Source: Gnetum montanum
Lineage: Eukaryota > Streptophyta > Gnetopsida > Gnetales > Gnetaceae
DNA: 64,000 nucleotides
Assembly (NCBI GenBank): GCA_015680685.1
Contig: MNCI01017497.1
Coordinates: 946,177 to 1,010,176 of the forward strand
Direction: 5' to 3'
Made by a program: the position numbers and the translations under genes. The notes under the pieces are model-generated. The model was given only the letters and a program-made list of their open reading frames with translations. It had not been told where the DNA came from and did no database searches. Positions 31,119 to 44,852 of the stretch are shown in pieces (within the stretch, counting starts at the first letter, position 1; every line of letters starts with the position of its first letter).

Positions 31119-34100
31119 TGATGAGTAGTAAGTAGTCTCTATGTCCAACCATACAAATCATGAGCATACGCAAGTGACCTAATCGCAATTCATGGACTAG
31201 ACTAGTGTGGTACCTAGATAGTTAAGCATTTAATCAATTATGTATAGTGTGACACTTATTATGTATAGTTAAGTATAACTGAGACATATAATAGATAATG
31301 TTATAGGGATAAAAAGGATCATCACCTAGAGCCATAGTGCTCATCCCACTAAGTGGATCATAGGAGGATTGGTAGATGAGTGAAAACCTAACCTTTTTAA
31401 GTGGTTGTGCCTAGGCTCAAATCCAAGTTTTTGACTTAAGAAATGAACACCTTACTATCACTCCAAATGATGGTCTCTTGATGATGTTATAGGGCCAAAA
31501 CTAAAATATTATTAAAATGTAGAAATTAATTCTAAAATTAATCTAATGCAAAAATTAAAAGTTAGGCTATCCTAGGTGATAAGTATATGTTCTTGGTTTG
31601 CTATACACATCCTAGACTTATGTAATCACCACTAGGTTAACAAGTAGTTACTCTTGGGTGAGGCAAGTAAGAGCACTGCTACGATGATTAGACGATACAT
31701 GTTATGATCAAAACTAGTCATACTTATGCCACTATAACTATAGTGTAATGAAACACAATAAGTAACTAAATGCATGTGAAGTAAAGGATCAAAGAAATTA
31801 AACTAAATTTAAGAAAATCATTAAACTAAGCCAAGTGTTGCAATGACAATAAGTTAACATCAATCTTCTTATCATTCATAAAAATGTATCCAAGTACACT
31901 AGCAGGAGAGATTACCTTCTAGTATGAAATTTAGAGGATTTTATAATGAATAGAAGAAAGAATTAAGATGATCATAATTAGGTCTTGTAAAAATTCAATT
32001 GAGAAAATAAAGTCCATAGGAAAGTTATAAAGGAATAGAAGATGAGAAAAAATTTAATGAGGATATGGTGAAGATGGTTTTTAATAATAGTGATATATCT
32101 ATGCAAAGACTCGAAAGACTAAGAAGATCTACATTGAGAAAATAAATTTTAAGTATCATCTATAAGTTGAGCCTAAATAGGTAACTATCAAGGGAGATGA
32201 TGTTTCAAAAAAATTGTAAATTAAAACCATTGAAATCATAATTATGTTAAAAGGAATTAAAGATAATTAAAAGCAAAGAAAAATACAATTACTTAAAAAA
32301 GACAACCAAGAATAAGCAAAGTACTAATTTAAATATGCAAGAATTAGAGACTATGACTTGTAATCACAAACACCAATCTACATCATTTTTCTACTTGATA
32401 ACGTGCACATTTAGAAAGGAGTTATAACTGTCTAAGTTGTAGGAAGAAGAATCTATCAAGTTCACTAAAGCTAGCAATAAGAAAAGAATTTGTTAACAAT
32501 AGTTTTTTCTATTCAAAATAGTAAGTTGGCACCACATGTCAAATGGAACTTGATAAGCAGTATAACAAAAATAATTGAATATTAACTAATCGTTAAGATG
32601 AGAATGAGATTTGAAGAAAAACTTTTCTCAAAGTTTTAGTAGCCAATCTTGAAACTCCAAATCATGAGTACCAAGAGATAAGCTCCAATTATTGTCTTAT
32701 TTTAGACCAAATTCTAGCACAAATACCAAGACAAAAGCTTTAGTTAAGGATATATGATAGAAAATGACAAAAGAAGAATTCTAGTTTTAAGAATATAAAA
32801 AGTTATGAGAAAAGGAGAAGGTCCCACCATAAATAATAAACACTAAACCAACATATTGAATAAGGAAAAAAATAAGAATATACGATGGACAAGAGAATTG
32901 TGCCATATTTTGCAAAAATAGAAAGAAGAAGATCATATAAATAAAGACCTAGGAGAAGAAAAGTAAAATGTAAACTAATGTGATCATATGTGGATGAGAA
33001 TTCTCCCATCCAAGTGAAGGGTAGATCATAGCTTATAAAGGACATGAGAAAGCCTTCATGAGGAATGCAAAGACCCATATCAGGTCTAAGTAGATCTTTA
33101 CAAGGGTTTCATGATAATAATTTTAAGCCCCTACAAAGGAAGTTTAATCATGTACATTAACCATGACTCATTTTGTGCACAATATTGGCTTGAATTTCAA
33201 GGAAAACAATAAAGAATAAGAAGTCATCATAACAATTAATTCTAAACTTCATAAGGTTGATTTTTAAGATCAAGGAGAAGTATAATTAGATATTACAAAT
33301 TGAATAATCCAAGGAGAAAGTCACCCTATTAAGAGTAAAGGGGAAAAGATGAAATCATGACCAAGATTGCATGATGAAGACAAAGAAGAACAATTGATGA
33401 AGTTCTAAAGCAAGAAAGGTTAAGTTTCATATTTTCAAATTTACAATTAAAGGACCAAAAGAAAACTTAATGTTTGATGAAATAAAAAAATCCATGACCA
33501 TTCATGAATTTGCAAACATGAAAAATAAAGTAAAGAAATTAATGCTTGAAGGAGAGTCTTAAGAGTATATTCTAAGTTAAGGTACAATCATTTGTTTATT
33601 AACTTAATCCCTCAATAGTTATGAACATTCACGATGATTTAATAAAGAGTTACAACTCTTTATGAAGAATAAAAGAATGTAATTCCTTACTTCGTAATAT
33701 ATGGAAACAATAAGAAAGTAAAGATGGTTAAATAATTGGCATTGGAATAATAGTCACAACAAAGTTCATAATACAAAAGATTTTACAAACCACAAAAATT
33801 CATAAAATTATGATGGAAAAATTGTCCTAGACCACAAGAGTGAACATGAGCATGGAGTAATGTAGTAGATGTTACGAAACATAGAAGTTCATAACAAGAG
33901 CTTGAGTTTTACAACCAAAAGTTTAACAAAGTGACTTGATGTTAAGAAGAAAGTATTGTAAAAGAAAAGATCAATCTTTGCAACAAAGAGTCCAATTTCC
34001 TAAAGGGGAAGAGAATATTCAAATTGTGTCATATGTAACTTGGTCCAATTTCTTAAATAAGAAGTGAAGGCCATCTTGAAGATTACAATGGTTAAGTTGA

Positions 34101-34978
34101 GAAATGAAGTTAAAGACTTACAAAGAAGCATTTCATAAAGCATAAGAAAAGAAAGGCTTACAAAGAAGTGTGTTGTAAAGCCCAGTAAGCTAAAACAGAA
34201 TGGCCTAGCTAAATATAAAGAAGTAAGGATAATGAATCTGGTCTAAGTATCAAAGTTCATAATACATTGAGTTATGAACAAAAATTGTAAGTGCATTATT
34301 AGCATATGATAAAGGAATATATAAAAACCAAAAGATGATGCATTGCCAGGGATAACAACATCATTGAAACATAGAAAGTTTTTATATCCATAGTAAGGTA
34401 GACCTTGGAGGTATAAGAAGTCCAAATATTATGGTATGAATTACCAGAACCAAGAACAAGTACCAAATAATGGAATTAGTATAATGTGGCTCTGTTTATC
34501 ATAGGAGGATTTGTAACTTACTTAATCACTAATACTAATGATACTCATAACTACCAAGACTATGAAGAGTAGTTACCATTACGAAGAGAGCTACGATCTT
34601 ACATTTTCATAATATTAATGTTATTCTTCTAATTATGAAAAGTAATTTTCCCTATAGAAGATCTTGAGAATTTTAGAAACTATAACATGGTATTGTTGAA
34701 TTATCTAAGAAATGTAAAACCAAAATCTAATAATTCTAGTCAATTAATTTAAGTTTACATTGCAACCACTCATTGAAAAATTCTAACTATTATGGAAACC
34801 AACTACAAGAGCTTTACTATAACTATGACCTTATGGTACATTTAATGCAATGGATGGTGGATATTTATAAACTTTACCATCCCTAAATATGTTGGAATTA
34901 TGATGTTGTACAAAAGCCTACAATGTCATAATGATGACATTGTAGCTACAACATCAGAGCACATCAAAAAATGCTTCA
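31119..34978 (-). repeat. Family-B LTR (copy II, 3' LTR), interrupted by an insertion
   Basis: It begins TGATGAGTAGTAAG like the LTRs at 41077 and 59684. The core with GCTATACACATCC...TATGTAATCACC is at about 31600-31640. The U3/TATA end resumes at about 34780-34978 (AGAGCTTTACTATAACTATGACC matches 41759-41780). The following ATACCCATGACTAATG is the minus-strand polypurine side. Between about 31960 and 34750 lies foreign AT-rich DNA in which I see no coding domain or clear ends. It would be an unclassified insertion. Confidence 0.55.
31960..34750. other. Unclassified AT-rich insertion in a family-B LTR
   Basis: About 2.8 kb of purine-rich, AT-rich DNA separating the two halves of the LTR above. 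No retroelement domain, terminal repeat or gene was recognised. The open frames 33078-32803 and 34425-34243 (minus) show no domain. Confidence 0.4.
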
Positions 34979-35062
34979 ATATATACCCATGACTAATGAA
35001 AAACTCATCTTTAAGTTAAAAAAAATTGGGACAAAGTTTATTACAAAATTTAGGTGGTGACT

Positions 35063-35094
35063 TGACTAACTAACTAACTAACTAACTTAAGTGT
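35063..35094 (+). repeat. (AACT)n microsatellite
   Basis: Five or so perfect CTAA/AACT tetranucleotide units just inside the LTR boundary. Confidence 0.8.
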
Positions 35095-35199
35095 CATATT
35101 ACAACATTTATTCAAGTAGTTTATAAGATAAAATATTGGATGCATCTCAAAATGATTATAAAATTGCATCTTTCAAAATTTATTTCATAATAAGTCTTC

Positions 35200-37790
35200 A
35201 TGTTGTTCTAGGTGGTGATGATTCCTCCTAATATGGTGGCTTCTATGGTTATTTAGTAGCTTGATCCTCCATGCAAAAATGATTAAGGATCACTTGATAC
35301 TTTTTGATATTCATTCATGGATCATCAATGGTCTGAGTCAAATTGGCTAAGTCGGTAGTTGTTGGGATCTTTGATGAACATGACAAGTTTGGAAACATAT
35401 AACTTGATTGTACAAATTAGCAAACAAATATTTTGCATTCAATAGTAAACACTTCCACCTTTTCAGGTTCTATTATTTTGGAGTCATTCTTGTTTGGTTC
35501 TTTGCAACATCATGTTTCCTTGTATTTTATGCTTAGATAACTTCTAGGTTTGCTTATACTACTTGTAGCTTCCTCTTGGTCTCATCATGTAGTTTATTTT
35601 CATGATCAAATAGGATGAATGTAGCTACAAATTACTTCTTCACTTTACTTCTTAAATGGTCAACTATTAACATAGTAAGATTGACATATCTAAGGTTAGC
35701 CAACTCCATGTAGTATGTTAGTTTCTCTATGTATAAGTCATTAGCTTTGATTTCTACCTAGTGTATTGTTATGAGTCCATTAACAATGTTTCTCTAAGTA
35801 ACATCATAAATTTGTTACAAAGAAACATTAATATAAGCCTTGGCTACCCTTATTTCTTTTTTGTTAATCTCCTTCTAGAGGTCCACTTGATTTCTATAGT
35901 ATCTTTTATACATGTTCTTCTTGGTAACCTTATTTTTTCCATATTTCAATATTAATCGTAGAAATCTACTATAGTAAATGGGCCTATGCTAGGATAAATT
36001 CTTATTTTCTTGGGCTAATCTTTTGATATCAGTCTCTAACTTTACAAATTATTCACAAAGGTAACCTAGTTGATTTTCTAACTATTCCTTTTCTTTGGTT
36101 ACCTAAGTTAACCTTTGATCTTCTACTTTTAATCCCTTATTTTCTTTCTCCAAGATGACGATGTTCTTTTGTTAGAAATAAGCCTTAGCATTAACACTTG
36201 AAGCATCCCATGTGGCTTTCTTCCATTCAATATCCAACATGATGTTGGACTTTCTCAGTTCTAAAGTCACCAAGAAACTCTGGTATGATGACCTAAGGTA
36301 GGTCATGTACTTAAGCATAGAGTTGGATCACCTCATCTTGTAATTATTAGAACTTTGATTCTACATGCTATAGTTGGGTCTTAGTAAGCACCAACTTCCC
36401 ACTAGCTAACATTAATTTAGATTGAACTACCATGATATTTTTAAGCATCTCAAAAATGTCTTGAACAATCTAGTCCATTTGAAGTAATTATTCTAAGGAA
36501 TCATTGTGCTTTGCTACACTCACTGATCCACAAAATTCTCCCATACTTTTTAGTTCTTGAACATCCTAGGAATTATTAAAGTTAGGAATTAGAAGTATAA
36601 TAACATTTAAGATAGAGATCACATGTTCAACAACATCCTTAATAGCATTCTATTAGTCTTTGTAGGGCATGATTAAGATTGTGGTCCCATCACTAGATTT
36701 AAGGGTAACCTAAAATGTAGCTACATTCTTGAAATCTATGTGATCTAGTTATTCCTTATGGATTTCACTAAGATTCTTCTTGATAATAAATTCTTTAAGG
36801 CTTTAAGTTTCTTGAATGATATGTCCATGCACTTTCAAAATTCTCCAACCCTTCAATTTATAGCCTGTGACATCTCTTGTAGATGGCTCATCACTAGATA
36901 ATATATACAAGGATTTGTTATAAGGACATGAGTGCTTAGTCCTGCATCATCTATTTTTTCTACTAGTATACTTTGTAGAACTTTAATATTGGATGGCAAT
37001 ACCACTTAATCTTTCTTGGCTAGTATAAGCTTAATCATTTCTACATATGATGCATTTAGGATCTTACTAATCATATCACTTATGTAGCCTAGTATCCTAG
37101 CTTGTGTGTAAATTTTTCTGATGAGGCATGAACATGGAAGTGTAGACCTACCACTTTGCTTCTCCTCAAATTTACATTGGATCTCTAAGAAAATAAGATA
37201 ATGCATGTTGGTTGACTACTTTTCACTTAGTATAACACTTCCCTAATTACATAGGTTTATATTCTATTCAGTTTCTTGGTGGATTAGATGTGGTATTTTT
37301 CTATCTTAAAGTAAATATTCTTTGCTATTTTCATGGCCTCATACTACTTCTCATCTTCATAAGCTCACCATAACATTTGCATAAGAGAGTTTGATTTTAA
37401 ACCTAGTGATAAGGTTCTTTATTTTAATCCATTACACTTACCCCATTTAGGTAAATTTCAATTTCAATGGAAATGACCATACATTATTCATACTAGTCAC
37501 TAGTATAGCATAGCACATATCTAGCATCTAGATAAGCTAGAGAACATTTTCTGGGTCAATGAGCAACACCTGAAGTACTATAGAGAATATCTTTCTCATT
37601 TAAGAGTACATAATCATCAATAATATATATTGCACTCAAAGAATTATTAGGTGATAGATATGGATTAGTTGTGGAGGATAATCCTTCATGCCATGTTAAA
37701 TTTTGTTACCTTTTCATTATTTTTCTTATGTGATTTAATAAATGATGAGACCTAATATTTTAGGTAGTTGAGTCATTGGGACGTGCTAAG
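35200..37790 (-). pseudogene. Degenerate 3' ORF of a family-B element (C-ORF), copy II
   Basis: On the minus strand, an open piece at 37206-37006 reads LIFLEIQCKFEEKQSGRSTL...ILAKKD. This resembles IYLEIEKRFKENECGRKVL...PTKVIQK in the 3' ORF of copy III (about 54590-54770). Both lie between pol-side sequence and the 3' LTR. Downstream, the translation is rich in stops; SHLQEMSQAIN resembles SHLNELDQT in copy III. The function is unknown. It could be an env-position ORF or a captured host sequence. The right end is cut by the plus-strand LTR at 37794. Confidence 0.4.
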
Positions 37791-37793
37791 AAT

Positions 37794-38780
37794 AATGATG
37801 TCAAGTTTATTAGTTGATTGAGATATCACAGATGCTATTTCATAGGTGTTACATCTCATCTACATTATAGCATCCTTGTTGGTGCATTTCAATTAGCTAC
37901 TACATCGTAGATGCTATATTGCATCTACTATAACTTAGCTACATTGATGCATCCTCATTGACACATCCCCATCGACACAACCAAATGAATTAATACATCC
38001 CGATCAACACAATGCCTATATTTGCCTATAAATATGTGAACACCTACCATGTGTTTGATACCATTTGGTTAATAGTATAGCTGAAATCTTGTAGTGTTAT
38101 TTTGTAATCTCAAAAAATAGTTAATGAGTGCTCGTAGTATGGATTTGAATAAGTTCTATGACTTCTTATTTGAGTGGCATTGTACCTAGGCACATTCCAT
38201 GAATGATAATAAGATTGAGATTGATTCATATTCACTACAACACTTTGACTTAGAATGGATTTACTTTTAATGTAATTTACTTTTGATGTACTTAGTTAAT
38301 ATTTATATTTTCATGAATATTAATTGATTGGTGGAATTAGCACAACTAGTTTCAAGTGTAAATGCCTATTTGCTTGGTAATCCCAATAGTGTTATTGCTT
38401 GGTTCACCTAGAAGCATAACACTTGGTAATTTTGGCAATGGGTACATGAGTTTAGGACATGTATGCCAAGATGGGAATAGACATTCATTGTCCATAGGAT
38501 AATTTAGGATTTATTTCTATTGTTAATTAGATTAAATAATTAATTCATTTACTATTATTCTGTTAGTTTAAGGCCCACATAACATCATAATCATATGCCT
38601 CACTTTGGACTAAACCATACATGATAAAGCTACGACTAGTCCAAGTGAGAAGACAACAACATACGATTAATTCTTAACAATCTAGATGCCACACTAGTTC
38701 CATCCATGGAATTTGACCAACTTGCATGTGAATTCTTGTGATTTGTATGGTTGGGTGTAGGGGGTACCCACTACTCATCA
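37794..38780 (+). repeat. Family-B LTR in plus orientation (copy VII)
   Basis: The end, GGTACCCACTACTCATCA, matches the LTR ends at 46384 and 57710. TATAAATA is at 38027-38034. U3 holds repeats of the type GTAGATGCTATATTGCATC instead of the GATATC palindromes of the 59684 copy. What follows (38781 on, with TATTTAGTTAGT) resembles the leader after the 45496 LTR, so this is a 5' LTR. Confidence 0.65.
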
Positions 38781-40921
38781 ATAACGTTGGTGTATTTAGT
38801 TAGTACTTTTCATATTTTTAAGATTAATGATTAATCATTCATGATCTTCTCTTTTTCTTAGTTGCTTTTGAGTGTGTTTGTGTATGTGTGTAGGGGAAAA
38901 GCAATTAATATGCTTTATGAATGTTCATCCAAGAAGCCGATGATAGATGGATGAATTATAGATGCAATAGTGTGCCAAATAGATCCAAAGTGAAGCCTTA
39001 ATCATTAGAGTATCCATATAATATAATTTATGAATTCATATTTTCTTCTATCCATCACCAGTGTATCAAGATCAAATTCATCACTAAGTTAGGACTCATA
39101 CTATGAGTTATTGAAGCTAATGCTACTAGCACCATGGGCTGGTGGTGGATCAACACATTAGGGTATGAGCTTTAGAATACTATAAGAGTGCTTTATCACT
39201 AGTAAGGAAAGGGTGTGTCATCGAGGGTTCTTATGACCACGAAATGGGTCTAATTAATGTGACTAAACTAAGATGCACATGTTGCCATGCATGGCCACCT
39301 TGGTTAGACGAGGTTCATGATCTCTGGAACCTATGTGTGCCATGTGGTGAAGGATAAATTCTCATGTTCATGTAAGTCAAATATTTCAGGTGATGATCCA
39401 ACACTCCAATCATTCCCATGATTCCCATATATTATAAAAAACCCTCTTCTCATGAAAGAAAGAAAAGATTAAAAAATCTTTAAACGAAAGAAAAAGATAA
39501 AAAGAGAAGAAAATAAAAATAATAGAATAATGATGATGAAAATAAGAAATAATGGAAATAACAATGTAATATTAAGTTATTGATTCACACGAATTGGTAT
39601 TTTTTATACCATCTTAGACTAATCCTATGGTCTCTCAACTACAACCAAAACCAGTGGTTGAACCAATACCCATGTAAGCCTATCTCATGTTCAACCCATT
39701 ACCTAGATTAATTAAATTCTAGATGTATTATTCTACACAATCTTATACTCCATTCCTACCCATGGTTAGGAAGGCCTAGAAGTCTCTCTCTTAGTGAACT
39801 TTAGTAATGTTAATGATTGTTTTCAACCTATTTCTAAAATCCATTTACTTCCAAGAATCAAAATCTATAATTTTTGATCCAAACCATGGCCATACCATCA
39901 TCTATTGGTCATGGCACTATAATCTCTAGTGGAATTAGGATTGATTAGCATAGCTATAGGCATTGACAATAGGTTTTGGTAAAGTAAAATTTAAGGATCT
40001 TGTTGTACATATGGGCATAGATGAAGGAAAAACAAATCAAAATCTTAACTTCTAGATTTTTTATGGCATGTTATCTTAGTTTGATTTCATGAATGGATCA
40101 ACCATAAAATAATCAATGCTAGATGACATACATAGAGGTGGCCATGACCTTGCACTTGAAAGGGGAACTTAGAGACCTATCCCCATTGTGTAATTGAGTA
40201 GTAGTGAAGGAATGCAGTAGTGGATCTCTTGCAGGATGTAGTATATGATCATGTGTTCCATAAGCTAATTGAATGATTAGCTGGGGATCTAATGATGTTA
40301 CACTCTTTCCTTTTCTCTCTTTTTTGTCTTGCATTATCTATTTGTTTTATTTAATTTCTTGTCCATTGGTGTATATCATAGGAATTTGGAGAAGCAAAGG
40401 ATGATATTAAGTTATCTAAGGAAACAAACTCACATTTAATGCTAATGTCTTATTTGTTGGAAATCTACAAGTGTCCCACCAATGGATTTTACAAGTGTAA
40501 GAAAGGAAAGTTCCTACGATGTGGAGGATCCACTTATGAACCATTAGTGATTTGGAATTATGAGTAAGTGAGCTCAAGCTTAATTTTCAAGATGATGGTG
40601 GTTGCATGGCATACGGTACTTGATTGGTCTTTTTCATGTGTGATATTGACTCGATGAGACTCATGATTTGGCTAAGACTATCTTCTTTCACCTTTGTTTT
40701 TTGCTTATGTATTTTGATTACAGATTGGATGTCTCATTGAGTCATACTTCATGATCTTACATAGCTCAGTTTGTTTTCTTGATGGCATTACATATTGTAG
40801 ATCCTTTTGGTTTGTTAAATCCCATGTTCATGTCTTTCATAGTTGTGCTACTGTTCTTTAATGTATGCCTTTAGTTAGTGTTGTCTAAGATTAGCATATC
40901 ATAACTTAGTCATGGGGGAGT
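38781..40921 (+). other. Internal region of copy VII, no coding domain
   Basis: It starts with a decayed primer-binding-site and leader-like stretch and ends with CTTAGTCATGGGGGAG at about 40906-40921. That matches the family-B polypurine tract (GTCATGGGGGTA). No gag or pol domain was seen in the 2.1 kb between, so this looks like a deletion derivative. A truncated 3' LTR (40922-41076) may follow before the next LTR begins. Confidence 0.45.
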
Positions 40922-41076
40922 GACATTGTTGGGTAGGTGTTTTTCAATTCTATCTTATTTGTCATACCCATGTACATGTTTAACATTAGGCTGTAAGTTT
41001 GTTGTTAATGTTTTATTTGGAAATTATATTTACTATTATTCTTATGTATGATTTTTTGCAATAGTGGCTTAAAGCT

Positions 41077-41957
41077 TGATGAGTGGCAAGGTACCCCTAT
41101 GCCCAAACATACAAATCACTAAGGTGTTCAAGTGCGATCTAGTTGAATTTCATGGACCTATAGTTTTCTAGTGCACTAATTCTCTAGGAAGTGAAATGGG
41201 TGTTGAAAACATTTGTTGTGTTTCCAACTAGACTTGTGAAGATCAAGGATATGGTTTAAGTGTAATTAAGGCACATGATTTTTATCATTTTTATATTTTG
41301 TAAGTTTAATTAGCTACAAGAAGAATATAAGGTAGTGGAATTTAATATCTAATTATTCTACTGCCTAGCTAGCCTAACACAAGTACCTATTCCCACTTTC
41401 TAGACACATCTTGAACACGTATAGTGTTGTTGGGCTACCAAATGTTAAGCGTTTTTGGGTTACTAAGTGCTACATGTATGCTCAAGGTGGTTGTGCTTGT
41501 GTTCATTAACTAGAAATTAATTTCTTAATTAAAGTGCATTAAAGTGAAGTACATGAGAATAAAGTGCATGAATATTAAATGCATCAAGAAAACATTAATA
41601 TATTCTTAGTGCTGTAAGGATGATCAAAAGGGTTCATTTTTATTCTTGTTACACTACTGTGCATAGGTACATTAGTGTTTGAACAAAGACTTATACACAC
41701 TTAGACTTCTGTTGTGGGCACTTAGAATATATTCTAACTTTGGAGAAAACAAACTGCAAGAGCTTTGCTATGCTATGACAAAAACTATGAAAAAATTATT
41801 GAAAATCATGAGCTTGAGTGCTATATTTATAGGTTGGCATATACCCCATGGTATTGGATATTTGACATCACGTCTAGGGCTCTGACATTAGGTATTTGAT
41901 GTTGAGGCTCTAATATTGGATATCTGATATTGGAGCTAGTCAAATGATGCCTTGTCA
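41077..41957 (-). repeat. Family-B LTR (copy IV, 3' LTR)
   Basis: It begins TGATGAGTGGCAAGG on the plus strand and ends CTTGTCA before the polypurine side TACCCCCATGACTAAATG (41958 on). The minus-strand TATA box is TATTTATA at 41824-41831. U3 contains repeats around GATATTGGAGCT and TGATATTGG. Confidence 0.75.
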
Positions 41958-44089
41958 TACCCCCATGACTAAATGAAAATTCATCCTCGAGTGAAGAAGA
42001 GAAGGAACAAGTTCCTTACAAAATATTGGAAAGGTATGAAATTATTGACTAACATACTGATTGACTTAGATGGAACAATAGACTTTGAGTGCCCAAGTGT
42101 ACAAAGTTACAATCTTTACAAAATTGGATGTTCATGATAAGAGAAGTGAATACCCTAGATAAAATTGACATCCAATTCCTCTTGGCAGCTAAAGAGTGAG
42201 AGAGAAGATCCCATGATCATGAACGATCCTCATCATGTGGTACTGCCACATCATCCTCGATGAAGATAGTTTTGCTTCCAGTCCATGCTTCCCACTGCAA
42301 TTACAACCAAATCACGAATTAGTATGCAATGTATAACACATAGCTATTAAGTACCTTGTCTCATTGGTGGTTACACTCAACTAGGTTGTGATTATGATAG
42401 AATGATTCCTTTAGTAGTGTTAGTAGGAAGACTAACCAATAGGGTAAAATAGATAAGTAGTCCAGTAAATTTGAAAAAGTTCAAATAGGATGAAATGCTT
42501 GAAGAGGGTTTAAGAATTCACAAAAATAAAAAGGAAATTTCACTGAAAAAAAATGTTGTGAAGATGCACATGATTTGGATGTCATTGATGAGGTAAAAAA
42601 AAGGATTTGATTGTGAGAGTATTTAAAGATAAAGAACTTAACTAACCCAACCAAAAGATATGCAAGTGACTCCTTCCCAAAGCAGGCATAGGCCTTTTAT
42701 TATTCTTGCATAGCTTCAAATTGAGGGGTTTGTGGACCCCATGGATGATTAATGATTATGAAAGGTTAAGTACAAAAACCTAGAAGAAGCTAACTAAGAA
42801 TTTTAACACTTCAAACTAGGACATCGAATAAAAACATGAAATCGGCAGTGAGGTAAAACATGAAAAGCATAGATGAATGAGAGAGGACGGAATGGAGTTC
42901 TTGATTAAGATCACATGAAGTCTCTTATGATTTGTATGGTTAAATAACTTGATAAGATCCATCCTTAGTCCAGATAAAAGCCAACCACGTTCAGTGACTT
43001 GCCATTACCATTCTAAGACTAGTCAACCCCTTTGAGACACAAGAGTGCTTCCACAAAACAACCACTGTTCCTTATTAGAGAAGAAAAGACAAGTAGGAAG
43101 TGAGGAAGGACCTTAGTTAGAGGGGATCTTCAGGCATGGGTAACATGTCTTTCTAGTTCCATAACTAGTGCTTGTAGCCCATTTGTTTTCTCTAATGGGT
43201 GTGCTTTAAATTCCCATTGTTCGTTGTCTTTTTTGAAATGGGAATCGCACCATGTAAAGACTTATTAATTTATTGTGTCTAAGGGGTGTACTTTGAATTC
43301 CCATCATTTTTTAATGAGAACCACACAATGCAAAGACTTATTCAACTTCCTTTTATTGGTCGACACAAAATAGTAAGAAATCCATGAAAACACACATGCA
43401 TCTAAGTAAGCAGAAAGGCACAAAGAATACTGACTCCCCCTAAAGTCACACCCTATTCAAACATTTGAAATTTTTCCAATGCTAGAAATTACTAAAGTTA
43501 CAAATTTGTTATAGTTTTATTAATGAAAAAGGGACTGCACATTTCTAGAACAAGGAAAATGATAGAGTGTGTGAATGGGTGGATGTTGTGGACTCACTGG
43601 CTGTTGCATGAAAAAGAAATTGTGTCCTAATCATTAGTAAAAAAATTCAAAGCTAGGATCTAGCCACCAACAATCAAATAACAACATAGTACATACCACC
43701 ATCAAGCAACAAATTGCCAATGTGCGTGGCACTAATGAACAAAAAGTTAGAAAATCACACTAGAATAAAAGAAAATATAAAAGAAAGTGTAAAATATTTA
43801 AGAAATAGAAAATGTACTAATGATGTTGTAAAATAAAAATTAGAAAAGATTAATAACATGAAAATAAGAAGATGTAAAATAAAGAATGTGTAAAACAAAA
43901 ACTTGTAAAACAAAAATGTGAAAAACAAAGGAGCTGCTTATATAGTTAACATGGATGGCCATCTTCCCCATGACTAAGTTAAAAGGGGAAGACCCGAAAT
44001 ATGGAGCATGGTTGTCCATCCGATGAGGCATTTGTTATATTTGCTGCCTTATGTTCATGGAATGGTTTGACTTGTTGTATGTTGACTAG
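41958..44089 (-). other. Family-B copy IV, region between integrase and 3' LTR
   Basis: Non-coding; homologous to 52090-53290 (plus) and to 60648-62800 (minus). Shared features include GGGTGTGACTT...GGGGGAGTCA and a stretch ending TTTGCATGGTGTGGTT. A short 15-bp repeat (GTAAAACAAAAATGT) at 43860-43925 is expanded in the copy at 62478-62660. No open frame of note. Confidence 0.6.
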
Positions 44090-44430
44090 CTATTTCTTGT
44101 CTAGGCTTTTAGGTTTGTAGATTATCATGGTCATAGAAGGAAAAGTTTCATAAATTATATAAGGTCCTTCCCACAATGTTTGGAGCTTAGTTCGTTGAGG
44201 TATGTGTGTGGGGTTCCAGTAGAGAACCTTATCTCCTGATTGAAATTTGACTTTTTTAATTTTAAGATCATGATGCTTTTTGTTGAATGCCTTGTGAAAA
44301 TTGTTAGATGATAGGGCCACCAATTAGTTTTCATCTAAGTCGAGGTCAAGGAATAGCTTGCTATTCCAATGATACTATCAGACATGCTCCTTCTACCTCT
44401 TGGGCAATTTTAAATCCCAAATTAGTTCAA
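44090..44430 (-). pseudogene. Integrase C-terminal domain, family-B copy IV
   Basis: The minus-strand frame 44323-44090 encodes KVKFQSGDKVLYW, LQTLWEGPYIIYE and a basic end. This is the SH3-like end of Ty3/gypsy integrases, which binds DNA. Upstream to about 44430, WNSKLFLDLDLDEN (with a stop) fits the helical linker before it. The catalytic core and the rest of pol are missing; different sequence follows at about 44440. Confidence 0.7.
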
Positions 44431-44654
44431 TTTTCAAATAAGCATCATTGTTAAAATTCATGTATTTCATTTGATTTTATTTTATTACATATAGTTAATT
44501 GTTTGGTTGGTGCTGAATTAATGTTTATTTTAGTTTATTGTATTGTAGAGTATAGTTGATATAATTACAATGTGATTATAATTATATATATATATTATAT
44601 AAACATTATATATAAAATATATAAATATTATAGATATTAGAATTAGGGTAATAA

Positions 44655-44740
44655 CAACAACATTTAGCATTTGGTCAGAAAACATGGGTAATGTAAATAT
44701 GGGCATGCCATGGTAAATACTCTCCAATGTAGAAATTTCA
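44655..44740 (-). pseudogene. UDP-glycosyltransferase-like fragment (end of PSPG box)
   Basis: Minus-strand translation gives STLESIYHGMPIFTLP then MFSDQMLNV. This fits the second half of the plant glycosyltransferase sugar-donor box, where a conserved E-x-GVP-x-x-x-x-P-x-F-x-DQ-x-x-N pattern binds the UDP-sugar. The preceding HCGW part cannot be recognised. An AT microsatellite follows at 44575-44620. It is too short to name a family and is a relic at best. Confidence 0.4.
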
Positions 44741-44852
44741 CCTTGCTATGTGATGTGGAAATTTGAATAAGCCCTCATCCTCCACTCCAACCTGAAGGTA
44801 ATGGCCACTTCTAGTCAAAACTCTTACTGACATCCACCACAGTAGCCTTGAC

